A DNA stretch of 64,000 bases from IMG/VR virus record IMGVR_UViG_3300024259_000010, positions 1 through 64,000 of that record. One strand, written 5' to 3'. Below, piece after piece: positions 15,756-24,126 of this stretch. The notes under the pieces were generated by a model that was not told the DNA's origin, did not search any database, and saw only the letters and a list, made by a program, of their open reading frames with translations. A program made the position numbers and the translations under genes. The DNA is from a virus. The stretch's first letter is position 1; the number at the start of each line of letters is the position of its first letter.

Positions 15756-16121
15756 ATGGAAGACAATGAATATTTATATCATTACAACGCAGTGGTAACG
15801 GGTGTCTACGATGGTGACACTATTACGGTAGATATAGATCTAGGAATGGACACGTGGCGTAAAGGTGAGAAAATTAGATTAGCTAGAATCAATACACCTG
15901 AAGTTAGAGGTAAAGAACGACCTGAAGGAATTAAATCTAGAGATTGGTTACGCAAACGTATTCTTGGGCGACATATCATGCTTGAAACCAAGCGTGATAA
16001 GAAAGGCAAGTACGGTCGGTACATTGCGGAGATCTGGGTACATGAAGAAGATCTTGCTACCTTCATTAATATTAACGATGAGTTAGTAATTGAGAAACTA
16101 GCAGAGTACGTTGAATATTAG
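15756..16121 (+). CDS. Staphylococcal-nuclease-like thermonuclease
   Basis: Encodes 121 aa. Catalytic pattern of the family is present: YDGDTI with Asp21, IRLARINTPE with Arg41 and Glu49, and KYGRYIAEIWV with Arg88. The fold is an OB barrel that cuts DNA and RNA using calcium. No signal peptide is visible, so it would act inside the cell, for example in host nucleic-acid turnover. Family members are usually slightly longer. Confidence 0.88.
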   Translation: MEDNEYLYHYNAVVTGVYDGDTITVDIDLGMDTWRKGEKIRLARINTPEVRGKERPEGIKSRDWLRKRILGRHIMLETKRDKKGKYGRYIAEIWVHEEDLATFININDELVIEKLAEYVEY

Positions 16122-16133
16122 AAAAGAGAATTT

Positions 16134-16346
16134 ATGCAAAGAAAAGTCCTTACAATCGGTGGGTTTTGTACTAACAAAACTTGTCCTTTCTGTGGTGGAG
16201 ACCCAGTGGTCATAACCGGTGATAATAAGAAGAAACATATTGAATGTATAAACAGACATGGATCATGTCCTATGAACATGCGAACTAAGAAACATAAGTT
16301 AGAACGTGAGTGTCGTAAGGAATGGAACACGAGATTTTACCCGTAG
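16134..16346 (+). CDS. Lar-like zinc protein (restriction-alleviation family)
   Basis: Encodes 70 aa. CPFCGGDPVVI, then HIECINRHGSC, then ECRKEWNTR follow the Lar family pattern (CPFCGG...C....C...A...WN.R). Lar of prophage Rac alleviates type I restriction; many phage Lar-like proteins are untested. The gene sits between a nuclease and a methyltransferase. Confidence 0.7.
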   Translation: MQRKVLTIGGFCTNKTCPFCGGDPVVITGDNKKKHIECINRHGSCPMNMRTKKHKLERECRKEWNTRFYP

Positions 16347-16366
16347 TCTATATAACGACTTTATAA

Positions 16367-16480
16367 ATGCAGGAGTGTAAGTTGATCCTTATTACCTCTG
16401 AATTTCTACAAACATATAACACTTCGGTTATATGGTTATATGGACTACGACTTTTTAATAAAAAGTTATATAGGAAGTCA
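16367..16480 (+). promoter_or_regulatory. Structured 5' leader of methyltransferase gene
   Basis: Two hairpins precede the gene: CATATAAC-ACTTCG-GTTATATG and ACTTTTT-AAT-AAAAAGT. The ribosome site AGGAAG follows the second. The hairpins could modulate translation or serve as processing sites; this is inference. Confidence 0.4.
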
Positions 16481-17041
16481 ATGGATAAAAAAGAATTATT
16501 TAACAGTAATGGATATAGAGGGAAAAAAGGTAATGATAAAACATTGGACCAATTCTGTAATAATATTATTGGTTTAATAGGACATGATATTACGGTATTA
16601 GAGGTTGGATCTTACATGGGTCATTCCGCAGCTTATTTTGATAAATACTTTAGCTTTGTGTTTTGTGTAGACCCATGGTTTCATCCTAAAAACCAATATA
16701 ATAACCGTCATATACAATTAGCAGAAGAGATCTTTGATGATAGGATCACTCCAACTATTATAAAATGTAAAGGTCTATCTGAAGATATTGTCAAGGAATT
16801 TTCTGACAATTCCATTGATCTGATATATATTGATGCACAGCATGACTATGAATCAGTTACTCAAGACATTGGTTTATGGCTTACAAAATTAAAGAAAAAT
16901 GGAATAATGAGTGGGCATGATTATAATTTCTATCATAAAGATGTGGTCCGTGCTGTAGATGAATGCTTTGGAGTACCAACAGTATTACATGGTCATAATT
17001 GGCTTATTGTCGATCCTCATAGTAAATATAAAAAACTTTAA
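16481..17041 (+). CDS. SAM-dependent methyltransferase (class I, Methyltransf_24-like)
   Basis: Encodes 186 aa. Motif I is VLEVGSYMGHSA, then FCVDPW (acidic end of strand 2), SIDLIYIDAQHDYESV (motif IV region) and GIMSGHDY. This is the pattern of small-molecule or sugar methyltransferases rather than DNA methylases, since no NPPY/DPPY motif is present. I chose the ATG at 16481, with AGGAAG just upstream; the frame is open further up to 16367 but without a ribosome site. Confidence 0.8.
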   Translation: MDKKELFNSNGYRGKKGNDKTLDQFCNNIIGLIGHDITVLEVGSYMGHSAAYFDKYFSFVFCVDPWFHPKNQYNNRHIQLAEEIFDDRITPTIIKCKGLSEDIVKEFSDNSIDLIYIDAQHDYESVTQDIGLWLTKLKKNGIMSGHDYNFYHKDVVRAVDECFGVPTVLHGHNWLIVDPHSKYKKL

Positions 17042-17126
17042 GGCACACGGATAAGGGTTGAGCATTTAAAAGGACAGAGCTGAAATAGGCCGACCAACCA
17101 AACTCCGTATTAATTAAAATAGTAAT

Positions 17127-17167
17127 ATACTACACTCCCTATTACGGGGAGTGTAGTATATTTTTTT
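17127..17167. terminator. Bidirectional terminator at strand switch
   Basis: ATACTACACTCCC pairs with GGGGAGTGTAGTAT, with T runs on the plus side and A-rich sequence on the other. It separates two convergent transcription units. Confidence 0.88.
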
Positions 17168-17168
17168 A

Positions 17169-18035
17169 TTACAGCGCTGCTGCTAAGATAAATAATTGTT
17201 CCAACTCTTCTTGAGTTTTACCTAATACTTGTCTAATAGACTCAACTAGAGGATTACCAAGATTAACTTCTTGTTTATATTCCCATTGAGTTAATGCGAT
17301 TTCACGTTCAACTACATCTTCAATAGAAGTAATAGCAGTAGTAACATCTGATGGCATAATACCAATCTGAATGAGACCAAGTCTAAACTGTACCATAGAT
17401 ACTACTTGAGGAATATACACATGTTCAATTTCTTCAGCAATAACATTCTTTTGTCCAGGTGAAGTAATACCGTTGTACAATTCTACATCTTCAGCATACA
17501 AAGCCACAATACGTTCATGTTGACCCTGCGACACTCCCTGTTTCTCAACTGGGGTAGGCAAACTAACTAATTCAATATCATCAGAAAAATCTAAATCAGT
17601 TTTTAATTGACCAAGATCTTCTGGGAATTTGTATAGACCAATCGATCCGCTTTCTAAATAATCAGACTGCTTTTCGAATGCCTTATGTTCTGGTTCAAAT
17701 GATGCTTCCAGTGTATCGAGTACAGTATTGATATCTTCAATGCCATATTCGGCACATGCTGATAAGAAGCGATCCACTGGATTACGAACCAACATAATGG
17801 TAGAAGATGCATTTTCCTTTTCAATAGTTGGACACATCCATTGTACACGTGTATTGCCAAGAGTTTTACCCTCTGGTAGATGAAGCCCACCTGAAGGCTT
17901 TGGATTGTAAATCTTTTCACTAATTACTGGATGAAATGATTTGATGATAGCTCTTGCAATTGTTTCAGATCCCGATTTAGGATTAAGAATAACTGCGACA
18001 TTATTTGCATTTAAATATATTTTTTCCATTTTCAT
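17169..18035 (-). CDS. Sulfotransferase-like protein
   Basis: Encodes 288 aa. Residues 18-26 (NPKSGSETI) fit the 5'-phosphosulfate loop and residues 82-93 (LVRNPVDRFLSA) fit the 3'-phosphate motif of PAPS-dependent sulfotransferases. Members move sulfate from PAPS to sugars or Tyr. The C-terminal ~80 residues, helical and ending in LEQLFILAAAL, are not part of the core and may bind a partner. It is the last gene of a three-gene minus-strand island with a leucine-rich-repeat protein and a secreted protein. A surface-modifying role is inferred. Not verified by search. Confidence 0.65.
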   Translation of the reverse strand: MKMEKIYLNANNVAVILNPKSGSETIARAIIKSFHPVISEKIYNPKPSGGLHLPEGKTLGNTRVQWMCPTIEKENASSTIMLVRNPVDRFLSACAEYGIEDINTVLDTLEASFEPEHKAFEKQSDYLESGSIGLYKFPEDLGQLKTDLDFSDDIELVSLPTPVEKQGVSQGQHERIVALYAEDVELYNGITSPGQKNVIAEEIEHVYIPQVVSMVQFRLGLIQIGIMPSDVTTAITSIEDVVEREIALTQWEYKQEVNLGNPLVESIRQVLGKTQEELEQLFILAAAL

Positions 18036-18041
18036 TTACCT

Positions 18042-19010
18042 CTAATTAGTTACTTCCCAACCCTTATTTTGGGCTATAGTTACATCACATCCTGCAGACC
18101 CTGGATTGTTCATAATTTGTAGTTTACCATTTCCATAGTCTCCACCTAATGATACAGCATCTGGAAGATCGTCCATTAGTTGATTAAGTGTATCAATGTC
18201 CAATCCGTTACCGTTTAAATATACAGCAATTACATAACCAGATCCGTTAGATACATTACCAATCGCTACTACATCAGTTAGACTTACTGATGTAAGATTG
18301 GGACAATTACTTATATTCACCCCTTGTACTTCTGTAATATTGCTAATTGTAATAGATTCTAGATTGGCATTATCTTGGACATTAAAATGGTTGACTATAT
18401 TTTTATCTGACAATTCTAGTTCCGTTATTGCATTACAGTAGCGAATCTCTATATATTCCATATCAGTAGGCAACTCACTAAAATCAATAGTTTCCAAGTT
18501 CTCACATTGTAGTTTAATAAAATCGAGAGACTCTTGTCCAGAAAGATCGATATTGGATAATGCACCTGTTGTTATTAAGTCTAATGATTCCAATGGTATA
18601 GTATTGATATGCAACTCAGATATACTCATGGCAGATATTTCTAATTTTGTGATAACATCTGCTTGGACAAGGTTTGCTGCATCTAAAGCATAAATATACA
18701 ATGGCTGTGCTGTTAAGCCATAAGCACTGTCTAGCGAAGCGCTGTGTATTTGCTGCCCATCCACATCGGTAACAACACCCTTGTATTCATATGCTAATGA
18801 ACCAGCGGTGGTGTTTTTAAATATATAATCTACGCTCGTCGGTTCGACATATCTACCTGCAATGATTTTGATTACGTTAGGTGGTGGTAAAGATGATGCT
18901 CCACCTCCACCGCCTCCACCAGGTGCTTCTTCTGATAGTACTTCAACTCCTGCTATCTTTACTTTGGCTCCTTGTTCCATCTCAAGGTCACCGCTTATTT
19001 TCATAGTCAT
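18042..19010 (-). CDS. Leucine-rich-repeat-like protein with Gly linker
   Basis: Encodes 322 aa. A short N-terminal domain (MTMKISGDLEMEQGAKVKIAG) ends in a GGGGGGG linker. From about residue 110 irregular 20-25 residue repeats of the type LESITISN..NLTSVSLTDV follow, typical of BspA-like leucine-rich repeats that form a binding surface. No signal peptide is visible. It could be a fibre or receptor-binding part. The next gene follows after 6 nt. Confidence 0.7.
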   Translation of the reverse strand: MTMKISGDLEMEQGAKVKIAGVEVLSEEAPGGGGGGGASSLPPPNVIKIIAGRYVEPTSVDYIFKNTTAGSLAYEYKGVVTDVDGQQIHSASLDSAYGLTAQPLYIYALDAANLVQADVITKLEISAMSISELHINTIPLESLDLITTGALSNIDLSGQESLDFIKLQCENLETIDFSELPTDMEYIEIRYCNAITELELSDKNIVNHFNVQDNANLESITISNITEVQGVNISNCPNLTSVSLTDVVAIGNVSNGSGYVIAVYLNGNGLDIDTLNQLMDDLPDAVSLGGDYGNGKLQIMNNPGSAGCDVTIAQNKGWEVTN

Positions 19011-19057
19011 GATATTATTCTTTCTTTTAAATTAATATTTTAGTTAATAAGTTATGA

Positions 19058-19354
19058 TTAGTCTTCTGTCCACAACACCTGTTCTACCCAGTTGGTAGTA
19101 GATGCTTTAAACACTTGGAGACTAACACCATTGGTAACAGATACCAAGCGAGCAGCTTCTCCAATGTATACGGTAACAGTATCACCTGATTTAGTGGAAG
19201 TAATACCACTTGTAACAAGACGACCAGTATGAGCGCTAACTACTGGAACGTCATTGGGTTTAAGTGCAACCCCTTTAACGTTACGAACCTGTGCATAAGC
19301 ACCGATAGCAATAGAGCAAATTAATAATGTGAATAATCTAATTTTCTTCTTCAT
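19058..19354 (-). CDS. Small secreted protein, paralogue of the N-terminus of the 47943-48722 product
   Basis: Encodes 98 aa. A clear signal peptide (MKKKIRLFTLLICSIAIGAYA, cleavage after AYA) is followed by QVRNVKGVALKPNDVPVVSA and HTGRLVTSG. The protein at 47943-48722 has almost the same segment after its own signal peptide. AAAAGGATATAACT precedes the ATG. A secretion signal is unusual for a virion protein; an envelope or surface role is inferred. First gene of the island. Confidence 0.75.
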   Translation of the reverse strand: MKKKIRLFTLLICSIAIGAYAQVRNVKGVALKPNDVPVVSAHTGRLVTSGITSTKSGDTVTVYIGEAARLVSVTNGVSLQVFKASTTNWVEQVLWTED

Positions 19355-19422
19355 AGTTATATCCTTTTCTTTTTAATGAACCTACATATAATGTTTGGCG
19401 ATATCGATATAAATTATAAGTA

Positions 19423-19430
19423 TATATTAC
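19423..19430 (+). promoter_or_regulatory. Early promoter element TATATTAC
   Basis: AAGTATATATTACTTAAC, 39 nt upstream of the start at 19470; it diverges from the minus-strand island. Confidence 0.75.
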
Positions 19431-19469
19431 TTAACTGGTATATGAATTTAAAACTAACTAAGGAATAAT

Positions 19470-20150
19470 ATGGAAAATAAAATAGATTCAGTTGTAACAT
19501 TTGAAGAGATTCGTGAAACGTTTTCAAACTTCTTACCAGATAATACAATCCTTGTTTTAACAGGTTTAGCATTTGATGATGAAGGTGGTATGTACCCATG
19601 TATATCAACCACTGTTAATATCAAACTTCATCGTGTTATGATCAAAGCTTTATATGAACAGAAAATGAATGAAGATGAACTTCGATTATGGGAAGAGTTC
19701 AGTATTGGCATATCAAAAGATGGTGGTAAGATTGAATATGATGCTAGTAAATTAAATGAATATCTCGACACTGTTAGCTCACAATTAGTATATCGTATAT
19801 TTGTTATATCTGAAAATGGGGCAACAGTTATATTTGAAAACATGAAGAAGGAATTACTACCGAGTGTTTATAAAATACTAGAAGAACATATGGATAGAAA
19901 TGAATATAGTTTTACACAAGTTGGTAATATCAATGAGCAGATAAATGAAGTCAAAACAGAAGAAGATAAAATTCTAGAGGATACAATTGTAGGGATTGCA
20001 AATACTACTGAAGATCTTGAGTTCCAATCTTTCTGTCAAGAAACATTACGATCTGATAATCCAAAAGAACACTTGGTTAATCATTACACAGAAGGTATTA
20101 ATAAAGAATGGTGTTTAGAGATGTGTCCTACTCTAGATGAACATGTTTAA
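19470..20150 (+). CDS. Hypothetical acidic protein
   Basis: Encodes 226 aa with AAGGAATAAT as ribosome site. Acidic, mixed alpha/beta in the first 160 residues, helical after. No motif recognised. First gene of an early unit. Confidence 0.82.
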   Translation: MENKIDSVVTFEEIRETFSNFLPDNTILVLTGLAFDDEGGMYPCISTTVNIKLHRVMIKALYEQKMNEDELRLWEEFSIGISKDGGKIEYDASKLNEYLDTVSSQLVYRIFVISENGATVIFENMKKELLPSVYKILEEHMDRNEYSFTQVGNINEQINEVKTEEDKILEDTIVGIANTTEDLEFQSFCQETLRSDNPKEHLVNHYTEGINKEWCLEMCPTLDEHV

Positions 20151-20163
20151 ATAAGGAGAAGAT

Positions 20164-20349
20164 ATGTTACAATATTTACTTTTATCATTAGCATTGGTAA
20201 GTCTCGTATACCAATTCTATTTCACATTTGTATCAGTTCACATGAAACGTTATATGAATCATTGGAACATGGGTTCTGTCTTAGTAGTATTAGGATGGGT
20301 TGTTTGGGGAATCGTAAACATTAAAGTGATAGAGGTATGTTGGCCATGA
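20164..20349 (+). CDS. Small two-span membrane protein
   Basis: Encodes 61 aa. Two hydrophobic helices (YLLLSLALVSLVYQFYFTF and VLVVLGWVVWGIVNI). ATAAGGAGAAGAT precedes the ATG. It overlaps the start of the next gene. Confidence 0.75.
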   Translation: MLQYLLLSLALVSLVYQFYFTFVSVHMKRYMNHWNMGSVLVVLGWVVWGIVNIKVIEVCWP

Positions 20350-20906
20350 GTAAAACAAATCATGTACAGAAAGAAATATTGAGTGGTAACACTGGTCCTA
20401 TAATGTTTCCATGTCTTGAGATAATTGACACAAAGGAATCATTTGATCTGCCTAAACCCAAAAATTCTGGTGTAACAATATCACCAGAAGAATTGTTCCA
20501 ATGGTTATTATCATTTAAGTTTACTATTAGTATTGATAAAGATAATACAAGTTGTATAAATTCTGATATGGTATATGGTAGATATGTACCAGAAGGAATA
20601 TGCCCTAATGATAAAGTAGCAATTGATAAGTACTTCAAATCTATAGAACATATTACGTATCACTTCAAGGATACAGTGATGCGGTTATATGATAGTGTAT
20701 TAAACAGGGTCATTAAAGAATGTGAATTTCAGATCATGGATCAGCGTATGTTATACTACATTGTAGATCAGTTTAAACACTTTGAGCGTATGTTGGAAAT
20801 TGAACATCGTGTAAATGTAGTACAGTGGTTAGAGATTAATTATGGTAGATTGTCATCATGGAACCCAAAGCCAAATAATATTGAGATTGATGTAATTTAT
20901 AATTAA
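20346..20906 (+). CDS. Hypothetical protein
   Basis: Encodes 186 aa, helical in its second half, no motif recognised. The start at 20346 overlaps the previous stop (ATGA); an in-frame ATG at 20337 is an alternative. Confidence 0.78.
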   Translation: MSKTNHVQKEILSGNTGPIMFPCLEIIDTKESFDLPKPKNSGVTISPEELFQWLLSFKFTISIDKDNTSCINSDMVYGRYVPEGICPNDKVAIDKYFKSIEHITYHFKDTVMRLYDSVLNRVIKECEFQIMDQRMLYYIVDQFKHFERMLEIEHRVNVVQWLEINYGRLSSWNPKPNNIEIDVIYN

Positions 20907-20932
20907 TAGTTCTCGATAATTATATAGACTTT

Positions 20933-21199
20933 TGATTTATAATGTGCGTTAGGTGGATAGTGAGTTCGATAAACAACCGCCCGCACGTGTGTATCCGGCA
21001 CAACACCTAGAGTTTGAAATAATAACTCGTTCCTGTACCATATTACGAAATGTATATGGTGGGCTAGTACGAAACCTTATTGAGAATTCAGTAAGGCCAG
21101 ATACCAGTAAAGCATGGAAATGGGGGTACTATAAACGTATCAGTTAAACGGATAGTGGAAGGTTGCCTAAGGGTAGTAATCCCACCGCATTATAAATCA
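20933..21199 (+). ncRNA. Structured non-coding RNA D with long closing helix
   Basis: TGATTTATAATG-T-GCG (20933-20948) pairs with CGCATTATAAATCA (21186-21199): 14 bp with one bulged base, bridging 237 nt. Inside: TAGGTG/CACCTA (20950/21004), GGATA/TATCC, GAGTT/AACTC, ACCATAT/ATATGGT (21037/21054), TAGTAC/GTACTA (21065/21126) enclosing CCTTA/TAAGG, and GTGG/CCAC. GC content is visibly higher than in the genes around it. An open frame with a GTG start lies inside but has no ribosome site. Family unknown. Confidence 0.68.
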
Positions 21200-21219
21200 G
21201 ATTATGTAATGGAGAAATT

Positions 21220-21435
21220 ATGCCAACTATATATGAGTTCAGTGAAGAGGAATGGTGTCGTACGACAAACCGTCCAGTAGACGAATGTCCTTTCTGTACT
21301 AACGAAGCATGTAATAAATGTGGAGCTGGTTTAGGTGGTACATCTGATGAAAACTGTACACATGATGTTGTGGAAAGACATGAAGGTACAGTTAAAGAAC
21401 TTGATAACCCATATTATAAAGTAATAATGAAGTAA
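21220..21435 (+). CDS. Small Cys-rich zinc-binding protein
   Basis: Encodes 71 aa with ATGGAGAAATT before the start. CPFCTNEACNKCG plus later Cys and His (CTHDVVERH) suggests one or two zinc knuckles. One of many small Cys-rich proteins in this genome. Confidence 0.75.
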   Translation: MPTIYEFSEEEWCRTTNRPVDECPFCTNEACNKCGAGLGGTSDENCTHDVVERHEGTVKELDNPYYKVIMK

Positions 21436-21463
21436 TAAATAGAATGTATTGCGAAAGTATAAT

Positions 21464-21769
21464 ATGAAAAAAGATATATATGATTTTTATCCATGTAACT
21501 GGGGTTCAGAAAATAATGATCCAGTTATGTGGACTAAACGTGACATGAAAAAATTAGGAAGAGAAATCTTTAAGATGATTGGTAACCAGCCATTGACCAA
21601 ATTATCTTTTATAGATTCAGGTACACATACAATTGATAATATACCTACACCGTATATTAAAATGGAAATAGTAAAAGATGGTAATCTATGTTTCCCATTT
21701 ATGATCAGGCAAACGATGGATATCCGTAGACGATTAGATGATATCCGAATTCACTTTGTAAAAAAATAA
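21464..21769 (+). CDS. Hypothetical basic protein
   Basis: Encodes 101 aa with a weak ribosome site. I chose the ATG at 21464; the frame extends upstream to a TTG at 21449. No domain recognised. Confidence 0.75.
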   Translation: MKKDIYDFYPCNWGSENNDPVMWTKRDMKKLGREIFKMIGNQPLTKLSFIDSGTHTIDNIPTPYIKMEIVKDGNLCFPFMIRQTMDIRRRLDDIRIHFVKK

Positions 21770-21789
21770 ACAATAAGGAAACAAAAACT

Positions 21790-22266
21790 ATGAAGATGGA
21801 AATCTTTGAATTAGGTAAAACAGTTAAAGATAAAGTTACTGGAATGGAAGGACATCTTAGTCATGCTTTAATTAACCCAGAACATACTACATATATTTTC
21901 CAACCTAAAGAGGTTCTAGAATCCTCTGGTAAGATGGCAGAAAGCATCCATATACCTGGATGGCGTGTTGTTGGTGGTAAGAAGATTACAGGTGAAGTCC
22001 CAATTGAGATTCTTGGGAAGACAGTTACTGACACAACACTTGGTGTTAAGGGAATTGCATTGCAGATCTCAATTCATATTAATAAATGCGTTCATGTGTG
22101 GGTACAACAAAAAGGTGCTACTGCATCATTTGAAGAGTATCACCAGCATGATTGTTATATTGATAACTTAACAGGCAAATGTATGAAGGGTAATAAGATC
22201 CTCGAATTTGTTAAAGAAGTTAAATCTACACCACGTAGTCCAGCTTCACAATCTTATGTTGTATAA
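21790..22266 (+). CDS. Protein with duplicated KOW/SH3-like module
   Basis: Encodes 158 aa. Two copies of LGKTVxDxxTGxxG (residues 8-21 and 75-88), each followed by a strand ending in Y/W-x-QPK or W-VQQKG, show an internal duplication. Similar single modules occur in many phage proteins of unknown function. AAGGAAACAAAA precedes the start, and a terminator follows. Confidence 0.8.
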   Translation: MKMEIFELGKTVKDKVTGMEGHLSHALINPEHTTYIFQPKEVLESSGKMAESIHIPGWRVVGGKKITGEVPIEILGKTVTDTTLGVKGIALQISIHINKCVHVWVQQKGATASFEEYHQHDCYIDNLTGKCMKGNKILEFVKEVKSTPRSPASQSYVV

Positions 22267-22273
22267 ATAGAAG

Positions 22274-22307
22274 AAGATACTTGGGTAAAACCAAGTATCT
22301 TTTTTTA
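22274..22307 (+). terminator. Intrinsic terminator
   Basis: AGATACTTGG pairs with CCAAGTATCT, followed by TTTTTTT. Confidence 0.9.
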
Positions 22308-22325
22308 TCATTCTTATTACAGATA

Positions 22326-22333
22326 TATATTAC
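22326..22333 (+). promoter_or_regulatory. Early promoter element TATATTAC
   Basis: AGATATATATTACTTTATT, 36 nt upstream of the gene at 22370 and directly after a terminator. Confidence 0.75.
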
Positions 22334-22369
22334 TTTATTGAATCAATAAATTTTAAATAAAGGAATGAT

Positions 22370-22576
22370 ATGAAATACAAAGTAATCACAGTCACAAATA
22401 ATGTAAATGAATATCCGCAATATAGAAAGTCCACATTAGAACATCCAGAGTTAGTTGATCTAATCTGTGATGAGTGTGCTACATTCGTCGTAGATGAGAC
22501 TAATCAATATTGGCCTGCCGATGAGTTCTTCGCTATGGCTGATAATAACGTGGTAGAATTTGAAACAAAAGATTAG
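22370..22576 (+). CDS. Hypothetical small protein
   Basis: Encodes 68 aa, acidic, with AAAGGAATGAT before the ATG. Contains a single CDEC pair. Start of an early run of five short genes. Confidence 0.75.
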   Translation: MKYKVITVTNNVNEYPQYRKSTLEHPELVDLICDECATFVVDETNQYWPADEFFAMADNNVVEFETKD

Positions 22577-22587
22577 GATTATAGTTT

Positions 22588-22938
22588 ATGATGTCATTAA
22601 GGAAGATGGAACAACGACCTTCACCGGGTGAGAATGTGCATGTTACTGTGCAGAAAGGCGGTAGAGAACGAAGTAAGATGCGATTTACCATTAGTGGTAG
22701 AAAACTCTGTAAAGACAATGAACACAAGTTGTACTTAAAACATCGTGTGAGACTAAGGGTTATCATTAACGACATTGGTCCTATTATAGAATATCAAGAC
22801 AATGGCCCACACAGGCTTAATGTAGGCGGTTCAGGCGATATTACAATATCACTTGGGTTAACCAAAGTATGTGCTATTGGTACACATTTAACAATTGTAA
22901 ATATCTGTGATGAGCATATACAATTAAAAGAAGTTTAA
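22588..22938 (+). CDS. Hypothetical basic beta-rich protein
   Basis: Encodes 116 aa, basic first half (GGRERSKMRFTISGRK), beta-rich second half. No motif recognised. Ten nt separate its stop from the next start. Confidence 0.75.
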   Translation: MMSLRKMEQRPSPGENVHVTVQKGGRERSKMRFTISGRKLCKDNEHKLYLKHRVRLRVIINDIGPIIEYQDNGPHRLNVGGSGDITISLGLTKVCAIGTHLTIVNICDEHIQLKEV

Positions 22939-22947
22939 GGAGAAATT

Positions 22948-23268
22948 ATGATAGCTAATGCGATTATATTGAGCAGATATGATTTATCACCAAAGTCCAA
23001 AGATGTTAAACTAGAAGATCTTAGATGGCAGGATGTATCTGGATCAGTATTGTCCAAACAGGATTTTATGGAACAACGTTGTATCTTATTTATAGATAAA
23101 GATGGTAAAGTCCTTGTTATGAAAAAGAAGGCATATCAACTTTCAGGACATATATACGATTCTATGGAACATATGGCTGCTGATCCATTAATACAGGATA
23201 TGGCAATAGATAACCGTATACCTATGATTAAACCTATGGAGAATGTGGATGCCGAATCTGATAGTTAA
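22948..23268 (+). CDS. Hypothetical protein
   Basis: Encodes 106 aa with AAGGAGAAATT as ribosome site. Mixed alpha/beta, no motif. Its 3' end overlaps the next gene by 20 nt. Confidence 0.75.
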   Translation: MIANAIILSRYDLSPKSKDVKLEDLRWQDVSGSVLSKQDFMEQRCILFIDKDGKVLVMKKKAYQLSGHIYDSMEHMAADPLIQDMAIDNRIPMIKPMENVDAESDS

Positions 23269-23491
23269 AGTTGGAGATAAGAATAAACATTTAAAGGTAC
23301 CAGATGATTGGTATCTTGTTATTATTGGTAAATGTAAAGCCGGTGATAAATTTGCGAACCTACAGACATTTGAATGGCATGAAGTTGAAGAAGATGATAT
23401 TGGTTTGGATAATACAGATTTTGAAGTTCTAATTCGAGAGAATGAATCTGCTGTATTAGCTAGATCAATAGCTTGCCCAGGATCTAAATAA
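23249..23491 (+). CDS. Hypothetical small protein
   Basis: Encodes 80 aa. GGAGAATGTGG precedes the ATG at 23249; an upstream in-frame ATG at 23243 is too close to that site. Predicted beta-rich. No motif. Confidence 0.7.
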   Translation: MPNLIVKVGDKNKHLKVPDDWYLVIIGKCKAGDKFANLQTFEWHEVEEDDIGLDNTDFEVLIRENESAVLARSIACPGSK

Positions 23492-23510
23492 AAAATAAAG
23501 GAAATAATAA

Positions 23511-24065
23511 ATGATGAAAATAATTGTATATTTGACAATGAAGTTTGTAAATACACCAATGCTTATTGACACTGGTATATTGATAACGAGTCCTGGTAAA
23601 AAGAACTTTGAAGATATCTCGGATATGGGTCGTAAGTATGACATGCAATCCCATTCGATTAAGTTAGTACCGGCTGGTGAGAAACTAGTATTGGCCACTG
23701 GTTCACTCGAAGAAGAGTTGGATGTTGATGATAAAGAGGATATGGAATTCGTTGTTCCACATCGACATCATAGTGCTAAAATTTATGCACGTGGTCCATT
23801 GTTGAAACATTTATTGTTGCAAACAGTAACTGAATCCGATAAGCATTCAACTCACCTGAAGATCGGTGACTCTGCTTATAGTATTGGGTATACGTTCGAA
23901 GATGAAGAACTTGCTAAAGTGGAAGTAGGTAAAACATTCCCTGAAGAACTTGCTGATAAAATAGTAGAGTATTACGATACATCAAGTGTAAGTATGAGTG
24001 TGCATCTATATATTACATCTGGTAGAACAGTTGGTTCTTACATGAAAAACCTTGGTAGTATCTAG
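23511..24065 (+). CDS. Hypothetical protein
   Basis: Encodes 184 aa with AAGGAAATAATAA before the start. Mixed alpha/beta with an acidic centre. No motif recognised. Confidence 0.78.
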   Translation: MMKIIVYLTMKFVNTPMLIDTGILITSPGKKNFEDISDMGRKYDMQSHSIKLVPAGEKLVLATGSLEEELDVDDKEDMEFVVPHRHHSAKIYARGPLLKHLLLQTVTESDKHSTHLKIGDSAYSIGYTFEDEELAKVEVGKTFPEELADKIVEYYDTSSVSMSVHLYITSGRTVGSYMKNLGSI

Positions 24066-24126
24066 AGTTAGTACCAATATCCCCTGATTATATTATGTAG
24101 AATAGTATAATTAGGGGATGATAGAT

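Noticed and set aside
17122-17129. TATATTAC on the minus strand
   Set aside because: It lies in the flank of a terminator stem and points into the antisense of the methyltransferase gene; no gene would be driven.
21041-21046. TATTAC within RNA D
   Set aside because: Part of the loop and stem of an internal hairpin; lacks the flanks and no gene follows at the usual distance.
20953-21147. 64-codon frame starting with GTG
   Set aside because: No ribosome site, higher GC content than neighbouring genes, and it lies fully inside RNA D, which is closed by a 14-bp helix.
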